Both the position numbers and the translations under genes were made by a program. The notes below the pieces were generated by a model that did no database searches, was not told where the DNA came from, and saw only the letters and a program-made list of their open reading frames with translations. Of a DNA stretch of 7,904 nt, positions 1 through 5,635 are shown piece by piece. Where the stretch lies: positions 1 through 7,904 of the forward strand of contig WAPD01000072.1 of NCBI GenBank assembly GCA_015520875.1. The letters are read 5' to 3'. This DNA comes from Microcaldota archaeon. Its GTDB lineage: Archaea > Micrarchaeota > Micrarchaeia > Anstonellales > J096. Position 1 is the stretch's first letter. Each line of letters begins with the position of its first letter.

Positions 1-1
1 C

Positions 2-1018
2 ATTTATAATTTAACATTGGAAAATTTCCAAATTGCAATAAATGTATCTGGAAATATTTCTGTTAACTACACAAATATTACAGATAGCGAGATAGGTTTG
101 TGGGTTTTTGGTTATTTAAATGCCGGCAATAATTACATCTGTACAGGAAACTTAGATATACTTGTAAATGGAACTGGCACAGGATTTAATAACACATGTT
201 CCAATGTTAGTGGTTTCAACGATTTGAACCAAAGCGCCTGTACATATGAATGCCCTTCCATAATTGTTCCAACCGGAGATAACCCGTTTGATTTTGATAT
301 ATTGTCTCCGGAACCAAGGATTTACTACTCTTCCCCCAACCTAATGGTAGGATTTTATGGAGAGGGACCTTTCTATTGTGACTACTCTCTAAATGGAAGC
401 CAATATAGTTTCTCAACTTCCAACTTTACTTATCAAGAAACATGGAACTTGGGTCCTGGCAATTACAACTTAACTATGGTCTGTGATAATGGAAAGGAGT
501 TCAAAGAGAAATCATTATACTTTGTTATTGAAACAAGCAACGTTACCATTAATGAGACACCAAAGGAAACTACAAAGGAAGAAACTCCTTCTGTGGAACC
601 CGAAAAAGGACTTTCTGGAATTAAAATAGTGTCAGAGCAGGAACAACCTAAGGAAATACATAAAGAATCATCTGTTGAAGAAACAGCCAAGGAAGAAAAA
701 GAACAAGTAACAAAAAATGGAACAAAAGTCTCTGCTTCTACAAGAGCATCTTCTGTTTTGGTATTCAATTATGTTTGGGTATTGCCCCCTATATTCTTAC
801 TTTTACTCCTGTACTGGTTAGTAGTTAGAATTAAGTTAGTCCGGGGAACAAATGGAACAACTATTTTTGTGAAAAATCTATTAAACAGACCTATCACCAT
901 AAAGATGAAAATTAAAGGAGATACATACAGAATAGAAAAGGGAAAACTAATCATTCCATTCCATATTGATAAAAAAGACATTGATGTTCCGTGGAGAATC
1001 ATACTATGGGAAAAGTAG
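2..1018 (+). CDS. Partial membrane-anchored, probably glycosylated surface protein (3' part of gene)
   Basis: The frame is open to the window edge, so the N-terminus is missing; a TTG at 17 has no ribosome binding site and is not a convincing start. Numbering from the first codon in the window (338 residues present), the protein has an Asn/Thr/Ser-rich region with six cysteines (about 47, 66, 80, 84, 126, 161), a Lys/Glu/Thr/Pro-rich linker (about 177-245), one hydrophobic membrane span (about 251-275) and a basic tail of about 60 residues. Fourteen N-X-S/T sequons lie before the span and only one after it, which supports an outside N-part and a cytoplasmic tail. The stretch around Cys126-Cys161 looks like a small beta-sandwich, Ig-like domain with a possible disulphide; this is inference. 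I do not recognise the family. An S-layer-associated protein or adhesin is possible. The stop codon overlaps the 3' end of the tRNA gene on the other strand. Confidence 0.75.
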   Translation: MYNLTLENFQIAINVSGNISVNYTNITDSEIGLWVFGYLNAGNNYICTGNLDILVNGTGTGFNNTCSNVSGFNDLNQSACTYECPSIIVPTGDNPFDFDILSPEPRIYYSSPNLMVGFYGEGPFYCDYSLNGSQYSFSTSNFTYQETWNLGPGNYNLTMVCDNGKEFKEKSLYFVIETSNVTINETPKETTKEETPSVEPEKGLSGIKIVSEQEQPKEIHKESSVEETAKEEKEQVTKNGTKVSASTRASSVLVFNYVWVLPPIFLLLLLYWLVVRIKLVRGTNGTTIFVKNLLNRPITIKMKIKGDTYRIEKGKLIIPFHIDKKDIDVPWRIILWEK

Positions 1019-1090
1019 CGGGGGGTGGATTTGAACCACCGACCTCCGGGTTATGAGCCCGGCGGGCACTCCAGGCTGCCCCACCCCGCT
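1016..1090 (-). tRNA. Initiator tRNA-Met (CAT)
   Basis: The minus strand folds into a complete 75-nt cloverleaf: 7-bp acceptor stem (AGCGGGG with CCCCGCT), 4-bp D stem (GGGC/GCCC), 5-bp anticodon stem CCGGG/CCCGG around loop CTCATAA, variable loop AGGTC, and T arm GGTGG-TTCAAAT-CCACC, then discriminator A. The anticodon CAT is at 1053-1055. The A1-U72 end pair and the three consecutive G-C pairs at the base of the anticodon loop are marks of an archaeal initiator rather than an elongator Met or a tRNA-Ile2. CCA is not encoded (the next bases are CTT) and there is no intron. The last bases overlap the stop codon of the convergent surface-protein gene. Confidence 0.97.
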
Positions 1091-1114
1091 TCTCTTAATT
1101 TTTCCTTCAAAGTC

Positions 1115-1122
1115 TTTAAAAA
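1115..1122 (-). promoter_or_regulatory. TATA box for initiator tRNA-Met
   Basis: On the minus strand this reads TTTTTAAA, preceded by purine-rich GGAAGG that could act as the BRE. Its centre lies about 28 bp before the first base of the tRNA, the expected spacing for archaeal TBP/TFB if transcription starts at or close to the mature 5' end. Confidence 0.55.
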
Positions 1123-1149
1123 CCTTCCTTTATTTATTTTAGGGATACC

Positions 1150-1158
1150 TTTTTAAAA
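1150..1158 (+). promoter_or_regulatory. TATA box for sepF
   Basis: TTTTTAAAA is centred about 37 bp before the sepF ATG, so transcription would start near 1180 and leave a leader of roughly ten bases, enough to hold the GGTGA at 1181-1185, five bases before the ATG. Together with the tRNA box on the other strand it makes the 100-bp gap 1091-1190 a compact divergent promoter region. Confidence 0.5.
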
Positions 1159-1190
1159 CCATAGAATATATTATTAACAAGGTGAAATAA

Positions 1191-1553
1191 ATGGGCATAC
1201 TAGATAAGTTATTTGGAAAACCTGAACCATATAAACCAGAAGTAGACTTAGAGAAATTAGTAACTGAAGAGATGGTGGGAGATGCAGTTCACCCTCCTGC
1301 AAAGATGTATGTAAAGAAGATTCCACTGAGGAATGAAGGGGATGCCAACCTAATAATTGAAGAAGTAAAAAAAGGAAATATAATATTCGTGGATATTGAA
1401 CCTCTTATAAAACAACAGAAAAGACTAAAGGAAATAGTTCTAAAGATAAAGGGTGTGGTAGAGAACTTGGATGGGGATATTGTTTTAGTCCAGGATAAGA
1501 ATTTCTTAATAGTGACACCTGCCCAAGTGAAAATCGTTAAAAGTAAGAAATAA
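1191..1553 (+). CDS. sepF: SepF-like cell division protein (FtsZ membrane anchor)
   Basis: The 120-residue protein matches archaeal SepF in size and layout. It begins with a short amphipathic segment (MGILDKLFGK) of the type that docks on the inner face of the membrane, followed by a charged linker (about 11-36) and a compact alpha/beta core (about 38-116). The core carries the family's YVKK start, the GNIIF strand, the LKE helix, the DGDI strand and a closing TPAQVKI. In archaea that use FtsZ, SepF tethers FtsZ filaments to the membrane at the division site. The start is supported by GGTGA five bases upstream and by the N-terminal membrane-targeting helix. The gene stands alone on this strand, divergent from the initiator tRNA and convergent with the agmatinase gene, with which it overlaps by 17 bp. 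No ftsZ is visible in the window. Confidence 0.88.
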   Translation: MGILDKLFGKPEPYKPEVDLEKLVTEEMVGDAVHPPAKMYVKKIPLRNEGDANLIIEEVKKGNIIFVDIEPLIKQQKRLKEIVLKIKGVVENLDGDIVLVQDKNFLIVTPAQVKIVKSKK

Positions 1554-2313
1554 TTTTTTGTATTAATATTTTTGATAATATCCTTGTGGCTAGCTGAGCT
1601 GTATATGGCTCAGCACATCCCTCTACTATATCTATACCCACAATATTTTTTTCTCTATTTATAGTTTCTAAAAACTCTATCAATTCAGAAAAGGTTTTTC
1701 CATTTGGTGAAGGCGTTTGCACTTTAACCAATGAAGGGTCTAACACATCTAAATCTAACGATAGATATAACTCTTTTTCTTTTATTTCCTTTGCGCTTTC
1801 TATTACCTTAACATTTTCCAAATCTTCTTCTAATTCCCTTTCCCGAGCCCCCCAGATATAAACCGTTCCATTTTCTGATAACCTTTTGGATACACAAGCA
1901 TGGGAATGTTCGGAACCCATATATTCGTTAAATAGATCTAGATGAGCATCTAATATCAGAAAACTAGAATAATGGTCCTTTGCTGCAATAGTTATGCTGT
2001 GATCCCCTCCTATCATTATCGGTATTTTATTTTTTGATTTTATATAATCCAGAAGAAAACTCAACTCTTCTATAGTTTTTTTAGGTTCAATGGATGGGAA
2101 ATAAAAATCCATAGTATGCACTTTTAATTTGTTCAAATCCATATTGTATTGGGGGTCATATCCTGGGGTATAGAGGCTTTGTTTTATAAATTCAAAAGGG
2201 AATTCCCTGGCACATTCAACTCCACTTGAATTTGAATATGGGACAGGCAACACTACAAATTCTGCTTCTTCAAATGCCGTTTCCAAACCTAGGTAGGAAA
2301 ATCTTTGCAACAT
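1537..2313 (-). CDS. speB: Agmatinase-family ureohydrolase
   Basis: Member of the arginase/agmatinase family, which cleaves agmatine to putrescine and urea at a two-manganese centre. Counting from the ATG at 2313 (258 residues), the metal-binding motifs are complete: GGDHS (His105), DAHLD (Asp122, His124, Asp126) and SLDLDVLDP (Asp187, Asp189). A SHA motif (His138) and a DIVE motif (Glu231) occupy the usual substrate-pocket positions. The run DAHLDLFNEYMG followed by SHA is typical of archaeal agmatinases. At 258 residues it is somewhat shorter than many relatives but has both ends of the fold. A GTG codon lies just before the ATG; I prefer the ATG because it shares its A with the stop of the preceding small ORF. 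The 3' end overlaps sepF by 17 bp tail to tail. Activity on another guanidino compound (guanidinobutyrate, arginine, formiminoglutamate) cannot be excluded from sequence. Confidence 0.88.
   Translation of the reverse strand: MLQRFSYLGLETAFEEAEFVVLPVPYSNSSGVECAREFPFEFIKQSLYTPGYDPQYNMDLNKLKVHTMDFYFPSIEPKKTIEELSFLLDYIKSKNKIPIMIGGDHSITIAAKDHYSSFLILDAHLDLFNEYMGSEHSHACVSKRLSENGTVYIWGARERELEEDLENVKVIESAKEIKEKELYLSLDLDVLDPSLVKVQTPSPNGKTFSELIEFLETINREKNIVGIDIVEGCAEPYTAQLATRILSKILIQKIISYF
1554..1573 (+). terminator. Possible T-rich terminator after sepF
   Basis: Directly after the sepF stop codon the plus strand has a run of six T and, 9 bases on, a run of five T. Archaeal RNA polymerase can terminate at oligo-T runs without a hairpin. 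The tract lies inside the 3' end of the convergent agmatinase gene, and the AT-rich background makes such runs common. Confidence 0.35.
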
Positions 2314-2417
2314 CACAATTCATTAATAGATGCTACCAAAGGATTTAATTTCCTTACTGTTAAGAAAGCAAGCTCTTTTCTAATCTTTCTCGATATTTTT
2401 CTTCTTACCTTTGGCAC
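2313..2417 (-). CDS. Candidate small basic ORF (34 residues) coupled to agmatinase
   Basis: Thirty-four codons from a GTG at 2417 to a TGA whose final A is the first base of the agmatinase ATG (TGATG). The peptide starts VPKVRRKISRKIRKEL and has five Arg and five Lys but only two acidic residues; the N-terminal half could form a basic amphipathic helix. An in-frame TAG three codons before the GTG closes the frame upstream. A TATA-like element (2440-2447) is centred about 27 bp before the GTG, which would suit a leaderless transcript. I recognise no family. It may be a real small protein, a translated leader that controls agmatinase, or chance: the whole case rests on the coupling and promoter spacing, and the opposite strand is also open here. 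Confidence 0.42.
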   Translation of the reverse strand: MPKVRRKISRKIRKELAFLTVRKLNPLVASINEL

Positions 2418-2439
2418 ATCATCCTACCTTTACATATAT

Positions 2440-2447
2440 CTTTTAAA
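2440..2447 (-). promoter_or_regulatory. TATA box for the small ORF-agmatinase unit
   Basis: The minus strand reads TTTAAAAG, preceded by purine-rich AAACAAGA as a possible BRE. It is centred about 27 bp before the GTG at 2417 and about 130 bp before the agmatinase ATG, so it fits a leaderless start at the GTG. No TATA-like element sits at the right distance for a transcript starting directly at the agmatinase ATG. Confidence 0.45.
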
Positions 2448-2483
2448 TCTTGTTTTTAGAAGTTCGTTGATTTGCGAATATGC

Positions 2484-2491
2484 TTTTTTAA
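2484..2491 (+). promoter_or_regulatory. TATA box for pheT, inside a short inverted repeat
   Basis: TTTTTTAA is centred about 27-28 bp before the pheT ATG at 2515, with CGAAT upstream as a possible BRE. There is no Shine-Dalgarno sequence before the ATG, so a leaderless transcript is likely. The box is framed by TGCTT (2481-2485) and AAGCA (2490-2494), a perfect short inverted repeat. Confidence 0.5.
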
Positions 2492-2514
2492 GCATTCCTA
2501 TTATATCTAAAAAT

Positions 2515-3990
2515 ATGGCCATAGTTAAAACCACTGAACCTGTTGATATTGAACTGTTAAATAAACTGGGGTTTCCTGCTGAAGAAACAGATGGAGGATA
2601 TGAAATTGAGATAACTCCGGATAGACCTGATCTACTAAGCATAACAGGGATAAAAAGAATGCTCTCTCTTTACAAAGGAGAAGCTCCAAAAAAGTACAGT
2701 GCGTCTCCCTGGGATATTGAATTCCATGTTAAAGGTGTCTCTTCAAGACCTTATATTGAGATAGGTTTGGCAACTTTACCAAATTCCAACCCATCTTTAA
2801 TAGAAGAACTTATTGATATCCAAGAAAAGATTCACGAAACGTTTGGGAGAAAACGAAAAAAAATCGCCATCGGAATACATGATTTTTCCAAGATTGTTCC
2901 ACCTATATATTATGAAGAAGTTTCAGATATCTCATTTGTTCCTTTGGGTTGGGATAGGGAAGCCTCTATTGAAGAGATATTAAACGAGCATGAAAAGGGA
3001 AAACTCTATGGACATTTAGTTGTTCCGGGTAAATACCCAATATTGAAAGATTCACAAGGAGTTCTATCTTTCCCCCCTATTATAAATAGCGAAAGAACAA
3101 AAATAACCTCTGAAACAAAGGAATTCTTTATAGATGTTACTGGAACAAATGAACACGCAGTACTACAAACCCTAAACATTCTTTTGTCTTTATTTATAGA
3201 TCATGGGGCCCAAGTAAAAGTCCATAATATAAGGGCAATGCAGTATTACCCTGTAGAAGCTCCTAAAGAAAAAATATTTCAATTGGCTGGAATGGATCTT
3301 CCTTTAAAGGAGTTGTTGAAAAAATCAGGTATTGAATACGGAGACAATATAGCAATTATTCCGCCTTATAGGGTTGATATGTTGGATTGGACAGATATAT
3401 CGGAGGAAGCTCTAATAAATTATGGTTATGAAAACATTGAACCTCAGGAATTCCACATCCCAGGTTATGGTAAGAAGAATAAAGAGCCTTTCATTGATAC
3501 TTTTGTGAGGATGGGTTTCTTAGAGGTAAAAACATGGTTCTTAGGAGATAAAAAACTCTTTCAAGAATATTATCTCAACGTTCAGGAAATAGAGAACCCT
3601 TTAACAGAGCAATTCAATTCTCTGAGACCTGGTTTGGAAATTCCGTTATTGGAATTAGAATCTAAAAACAAAAGAGAACCTTTCCCACACGAAATCTTTG
3701 AACTGGGAAAAGTCTATAATGAAAGGGAATATCTACAATTGGGCTTTTTAATTGCTAAAGACCCATTGAAAATAGAGGATTATATGAGTGTTATAAAAAC
3801 ATTGGCGGAACAAGAAAAACTACCAATTAAAATATTGGAGGGTTCTAATTCAGGATTCTTTATCCCAGAGCTTTCTTTTTCAGGAACAATTGGTGGGTAT
3901 GAATTTAGAGTGGGAGCAATAAAACGAGAGATCTTAGATAGGTTTGGGATAGATTATCCTGTAGCTTTGGGTGTGATAGATTTAAAATAA
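2515..3990 (+). CDS. pheT: Phenylalanine--tRNA ligase, beta subunit
   Basis: Beta subunit of the alpha2-beta2 enzyme that charges tRNA-Phe; the catalytic alpha subunit (pheS) is not in the window. The 491-residue protein shows the archaeal PheT order: the N-terminal B1-type region with ITPDRPDLLS (about 33-42, usually NRPDLLS), the B3/B4 region (about 80-240) with KKIAIGIHDF, FVPLGWDRE, KYPILKD, VLSFPPIINS and FIDVTGT, a B5 domain (about 245-315) with YRVDMLDW and DISEEALINYGYE, and the catalytic-like core that ends in RFGIDYPVALGVIDLK. The frame stays open back to 2305, but the extra 70 codons are hydrophobic and unlike any PheT. The ATG at 2515 gives the expected N-terminus and lies at leaderless distance from a TATA box. 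The protein looks somewhat shorter than most archaeal PheT. The CBS gene follows after 19 bp. Confidence 0.93.
   Translation: MAIVKTTEPVDIELLNKLGFPAEETDGGYEIEITPDRPDLLSITGIKRMLSLYKGEAPKKYSASPWDIEFHVKGVSSRPYIEIGLATLPNSNPSLIEELIDIQEKIHETFGRKRKKIAIGIHDFSKIVPPIYYEEVSDISFVPLGWDREASIEEILNEHEKGKLYGHLVVPGKYPILKDSQGVLSFPPIINSERTKITSETKEFFIDVTGTNEHAVLQTLNILLSLFIDHGAQVKVHNIRAMQYYPVEAPKEKIFQLAGMDLPLKELLKKSGIEYGDNIAIIPPYRVDMLDWTDISEEALINYGYENIEPQEFHIPGYGKKNKEPFIDTFVRMGFLEVKTWFLGDKKLFQEYYLNVQEIENPLTEQFNSLRPGLEIPLLELESKNKREPFPHEIFELGKVYNEREYLQLGFLIAKDPLKIEDYMSVIKTLAEQEKLPIKILEGSNSGFFIPELSFSGTIGGYEFRVGAIKREILDRFGIDYPVALGVIDLK
3981..3988 (+). promoter_or_regulatory. TATA box for the CBS gene, at the end of pheT
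   Basis: TTTAAAAT covers the last pheT codons and is centred about 25-26 bp before the CBS ATG at 4010, which has no Shine-Dalgarno sequence, so a leaderless transcript is possible. A stronger-looking TATATAAAAA at 3998-4007 is too near the ATG to serve it. Confidence 0.4.
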
Positions 3991-4009
3991 AGAACCCTAT
4001 ATAAAAACT

Positions 4010-4435
4010 ATGTCAAGCGGATTAACTGTTGGAGATTTAATGAAAAAGAATGTTTATACATTGGATTTGAATGAAACAGTAACTGATGCTGCCCAGCTCA
4101 TGAAAGAAAAGAAAATAGGTTCAGTAGTTGTAGTGGATAAAAAAGAAGCTAAAGGAATTTTAACAGAAGGAGATATAGTAAGAAGAGTAGTTGCAGAAAA
4201 CTTACCTTATGATACTCTGGTTAAAGAGATCATGAGCGCTCCTTTGATAGTAGTATTCCCAGAAACAGGATTAGAGGAGGCTGTTTCTGTAATGGCAAGG
4301 TACGGGATAGATCGATTAGTGGTAATAACTAAAGAGGGATACTTAGCTGGGATAATCACAAAAAACGATATTCTTAATATTCTACCATCTATTATAGACC
4401 TGGTGGAAGAAAAGGCACGTATAGAAGCCGAGTAG
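4010..4435 (+). CDS. Two-CBS-domain protein
   Basis: The 141-residue protein consists almost entirely of a tandem CBS pair (Bateman module): repeat 1 about residues 7-62 and repeat 2 about 71-126. Each begins with the usual hydrophobic-D/E-hydrophobic-M motif (VGDLM, VKEIM) and ends with the G-[IV]-[LI]-T-x-x-D-I signature (GILTEGDIV, GIITKNDIL). Such modules bind adenine nucleotides (AMP, ADP, ATP, SAM) in the cleft between repeats and act as energy or metabolite sensors. There is no attached enzyme, transporter or DNA-binding domain, so the partner is unknown; a short charged helix (about 127-141) follows. The start is fixed by the first CBS motif lying only seven residues in. Its stop codon lies within the left arm of the hairpin at 4427-4483, and dnaG follows after 69 bp. 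Confidence 0.88.
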   Translation: MSSGLTVGDLMKKNVYTLDLNETVTDAAQLMKEKKIGSVVVVDKKEAKGILTEGDIVRRVVAENLPYDTLVKEIMSAPLIVVFPETGLEEAVSVMARYGIDRLVVITKEGYLAGIITKNDILNILPSIIDLVEEKARIEAE

Positions 4436-4483
4436 GGATGGCCCGCCGGATGTGGGTGAAGGATTGGGTCAACACTACTCGGC
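4427..4483 (+). other. GC-rich hairpin, candidate structured RNA before dnaG
   Basis: GCCGAGTAG (4427-4435) pairs perfectly with CTACTCGGC (4475-4483). Continuing inward in register, TGGCCC (4439-4444) pairs with GGGTCA (4466-4471) through one G-U, and G4437 pairs with C4473. That makes 16 pairs in 18 positions, with two mismatches (G-A, A-A) and a 21-nt G-rich loop that holds two of three GGAT copies (4436, 4448, 4461). The element is about 63 percent G+C in an AT-rich setting. The left arm contains the CBS stop codon; the right arm ends 21 bp before the dnaG ATG. It could be a dnaG leader element, a processing site or a small RNA. It has no T-run as in a terminator, no C/D box motifs, and is too short for a tRNA. 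Confidence 0.55.
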
Positions 4484-4493
4484 CCTTCTAAAT

Positions 4494-4500
4494 GAGGTGG
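4494..4500 (+). promoter_or_regulatory. Shine-Dalgarno sequence of dnaG
   Basis: GAGGTGG ends four bases before the dnaG ATG at 4505 and is the best ribosome binding site in the window. Its GGTGG (4496-4500) could also pair with CCGCC (4443-4447) at the inner edge of the upstream hairpin, one pair being U-G, which would hide it; that is an inference from complementarity alone. Confidence 0.75.
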
Positions 4501-4504
4501 AAAA

Positions 4505-5635
4505 ATGGCGAAGACGTATTTAGATTCTACGAAGTATATAATTTATGCACATATAGAGGTCGGAGGACAGGTTAGTCAGAACGATATTGTGGGAGCAATC
4601 TTTGGACAAACAGAGGGTTTACTAGGGCCTGAATTGGATATTAGAACATTGGTGAATAATGGAAAGTTAGGAAGACTAGAAGTGGTGGCAAGCGTTAAGG
4701 GAACTAGAACATTTGGTAGCATAAAAATACCATCTGGACTTAATGCAATAGAAACCTCTTTAATAGCCGCTTCTTTAGAGGCTGTTGAAAGGGTAGGTCC
4801 TTATGCTGCCAAGGTAATAGTGGATAAAATAGAAGATACTAGGAAAGAAAAGAGAGTAAAGATAGTGGAAAAGGCAAAACAATATTATAGGAATTTAATG
4901 AACACAGAGTTGCCAGATACAAAGGAATTGCTTTCAGAGTTAATTTCTTTGGCGGCAGAAGATCAAATCATAGAATACGGTCCTGAGAGATTGCCAGCAG
5001 TAAAAGGCTTTGATACCTATGATGAAGTTATCTTAGTGGAAGGAAGAGCCGACGTTATTAATCTAGTGAAAGCAGATATTTATAATGTTGTAGGTATTGG
5101 AGGTGCTAACAAAGTTCCCCAATCCATAGTAGAATTGAGCAAAAAGAAAACTATCATAGTGTTCTTAGACGGAGATAGTGGAGCTTCTATGATTTTAAAG
5201 AATCTAATAAGCGCAGGTGTGGAAATTGATTATATAGCAAAGGCCCCAGAAGGAAAAGAAGTAGAAGAACTGACAAGAAAGGAAATTATCAAAAGCCTAA
5301 GAAACAGAATAGAGTTCCATCAAGATGAAGAGCAAAAGCCATCTGAAGAACCTGTGAACGTTTCAGAAGATGAAATAAAACAAAAACTACAGGAAATGGC
5401 AGGAACTAACACCACTAAAATAATAACAAAAAAAGGAGCAAAAGAAGTCTCTTCCAGATATGTCCTCAAAGAACTGGAAAAACTAGACAAGGTTGAAGAA
5501 TTCTACGGAGATGTTATCCTAACGCCAAGATTGTTAAACATGTTGCTAGAGAAGCAGGCAAAAGTCATCGGTGTAAATAGATTGGGAGCTATTTCCCAGG
5601 TTCCAAAACACATCAAAATTATAACGATTTCATGA
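4505..5635 (+). CDS. dnaG: Archaeal DnaG-type primase (Toprim domain)
   Basis: The 376-residue protein begins with the archaeal DnaG N-terminal domain, recognisable by GAIFGQTEGLLG (about 30-41) and by the VERVGPYAAKV segment (about 94-104). It has no zinc finger, unlike bacterial DnaG. A Toprim domain spans about 172-247, with the catalytic Glu179 in VEGRAD and the metal-binding Asp222 and Asp224 in FLDGDSGA. An acidic linker (about 272-290) leads to a C-terminal helical region (about 315-376). Archaeal DnaG can make RNA primers in vitro and is also a core-associated subunit of the RNA exosome, where it helps recruit poly(A)-rich substrates; which role dominates here cannot be read from sequence. 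The start has a strong Shine-Dalgarno sequence. The stop overlaps the RNase Z start by four bases (ATGA), so the two are very likely co-translated. Confidence 0.95.
   Translation: MAKTYLDSTKYIIYAHIEVGGQVSQNDIVGAIFGQTEGLLGPELDIRTLVNNGKLGRLEVVASVKGTRTFGSIKIPSGLNAIETSLIAASLEAVERVGPYAAKVIVDKIEDTRKEKRVKIVEKAKQYYRNLMNTELPDTKELLSELISLAAEDQIIEYGPERLPAVKGFDTYDEVILVEGRADVINLVKADIYNVVGIGGANKVPQSIVELSKKKTIIVFLDGDSGASMILKNLISAGVEIDYIAKAPEGKEVEELTRKEIIKSLRNRIEFHQDEEQKPSEEPVNVSEDEIKQKLQEMAGTNTTKIITKKGAKEVSSRYVLKELEKLDKVEEFYGDVILTPRLLNMLLEKQAKVIGVNRLGAISQVPKHIKIITIS

Noticed and set aside
463..1002. Two antisense ORFs opposite the surface-protein gene (463-768 and 769-1002)
   Set aside because: They mirror the biased composition of the coding strand, have no recognisable domains, and lack start signals.
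2311..2316. GTG at 2316 as the agmatinase start
   Set aside because: It adds a single residue. The ATG at 2313 shares a base with the stop of the preceding small ORF in a TGATG arrangement, which is the better-supported start.
2305..2514. In-frame 70-codon N-terminal extension of PheT
   Set aside because: The residues are hydrophobic, unlike PheT N-termini, there is no ribosome site at 2305, and the stretch holds the divergent promoters. The ATG at 2515 gives the expected start and lies at leaderless distance from a TATA box.
3998..4007. TATATAAAAA as the TATA box of the CBS gene
   Set aside because: It ends two bases before the ATG, so transcription would start inside the gene and cut off the first CBS motif. 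The box at 3981-3988 has the right spacing.
4427..4483. The hairpin before dnaG as a degenerate tRNA or a C/D box RNA
   Set aside because: Although GCCGAGT and ACTCGGC could be an acceptor stem, the element is only 57 nt and has no T arm or anticodon arm. No RUGAUGA or CUGA boxes are present.
4427..4490. The hairpin before dnaG as a transcription terminator
   Set aside because: It is not followed by a T-run, and a strong Shine-Dalgarno sequence and the dnaG start come right after it.
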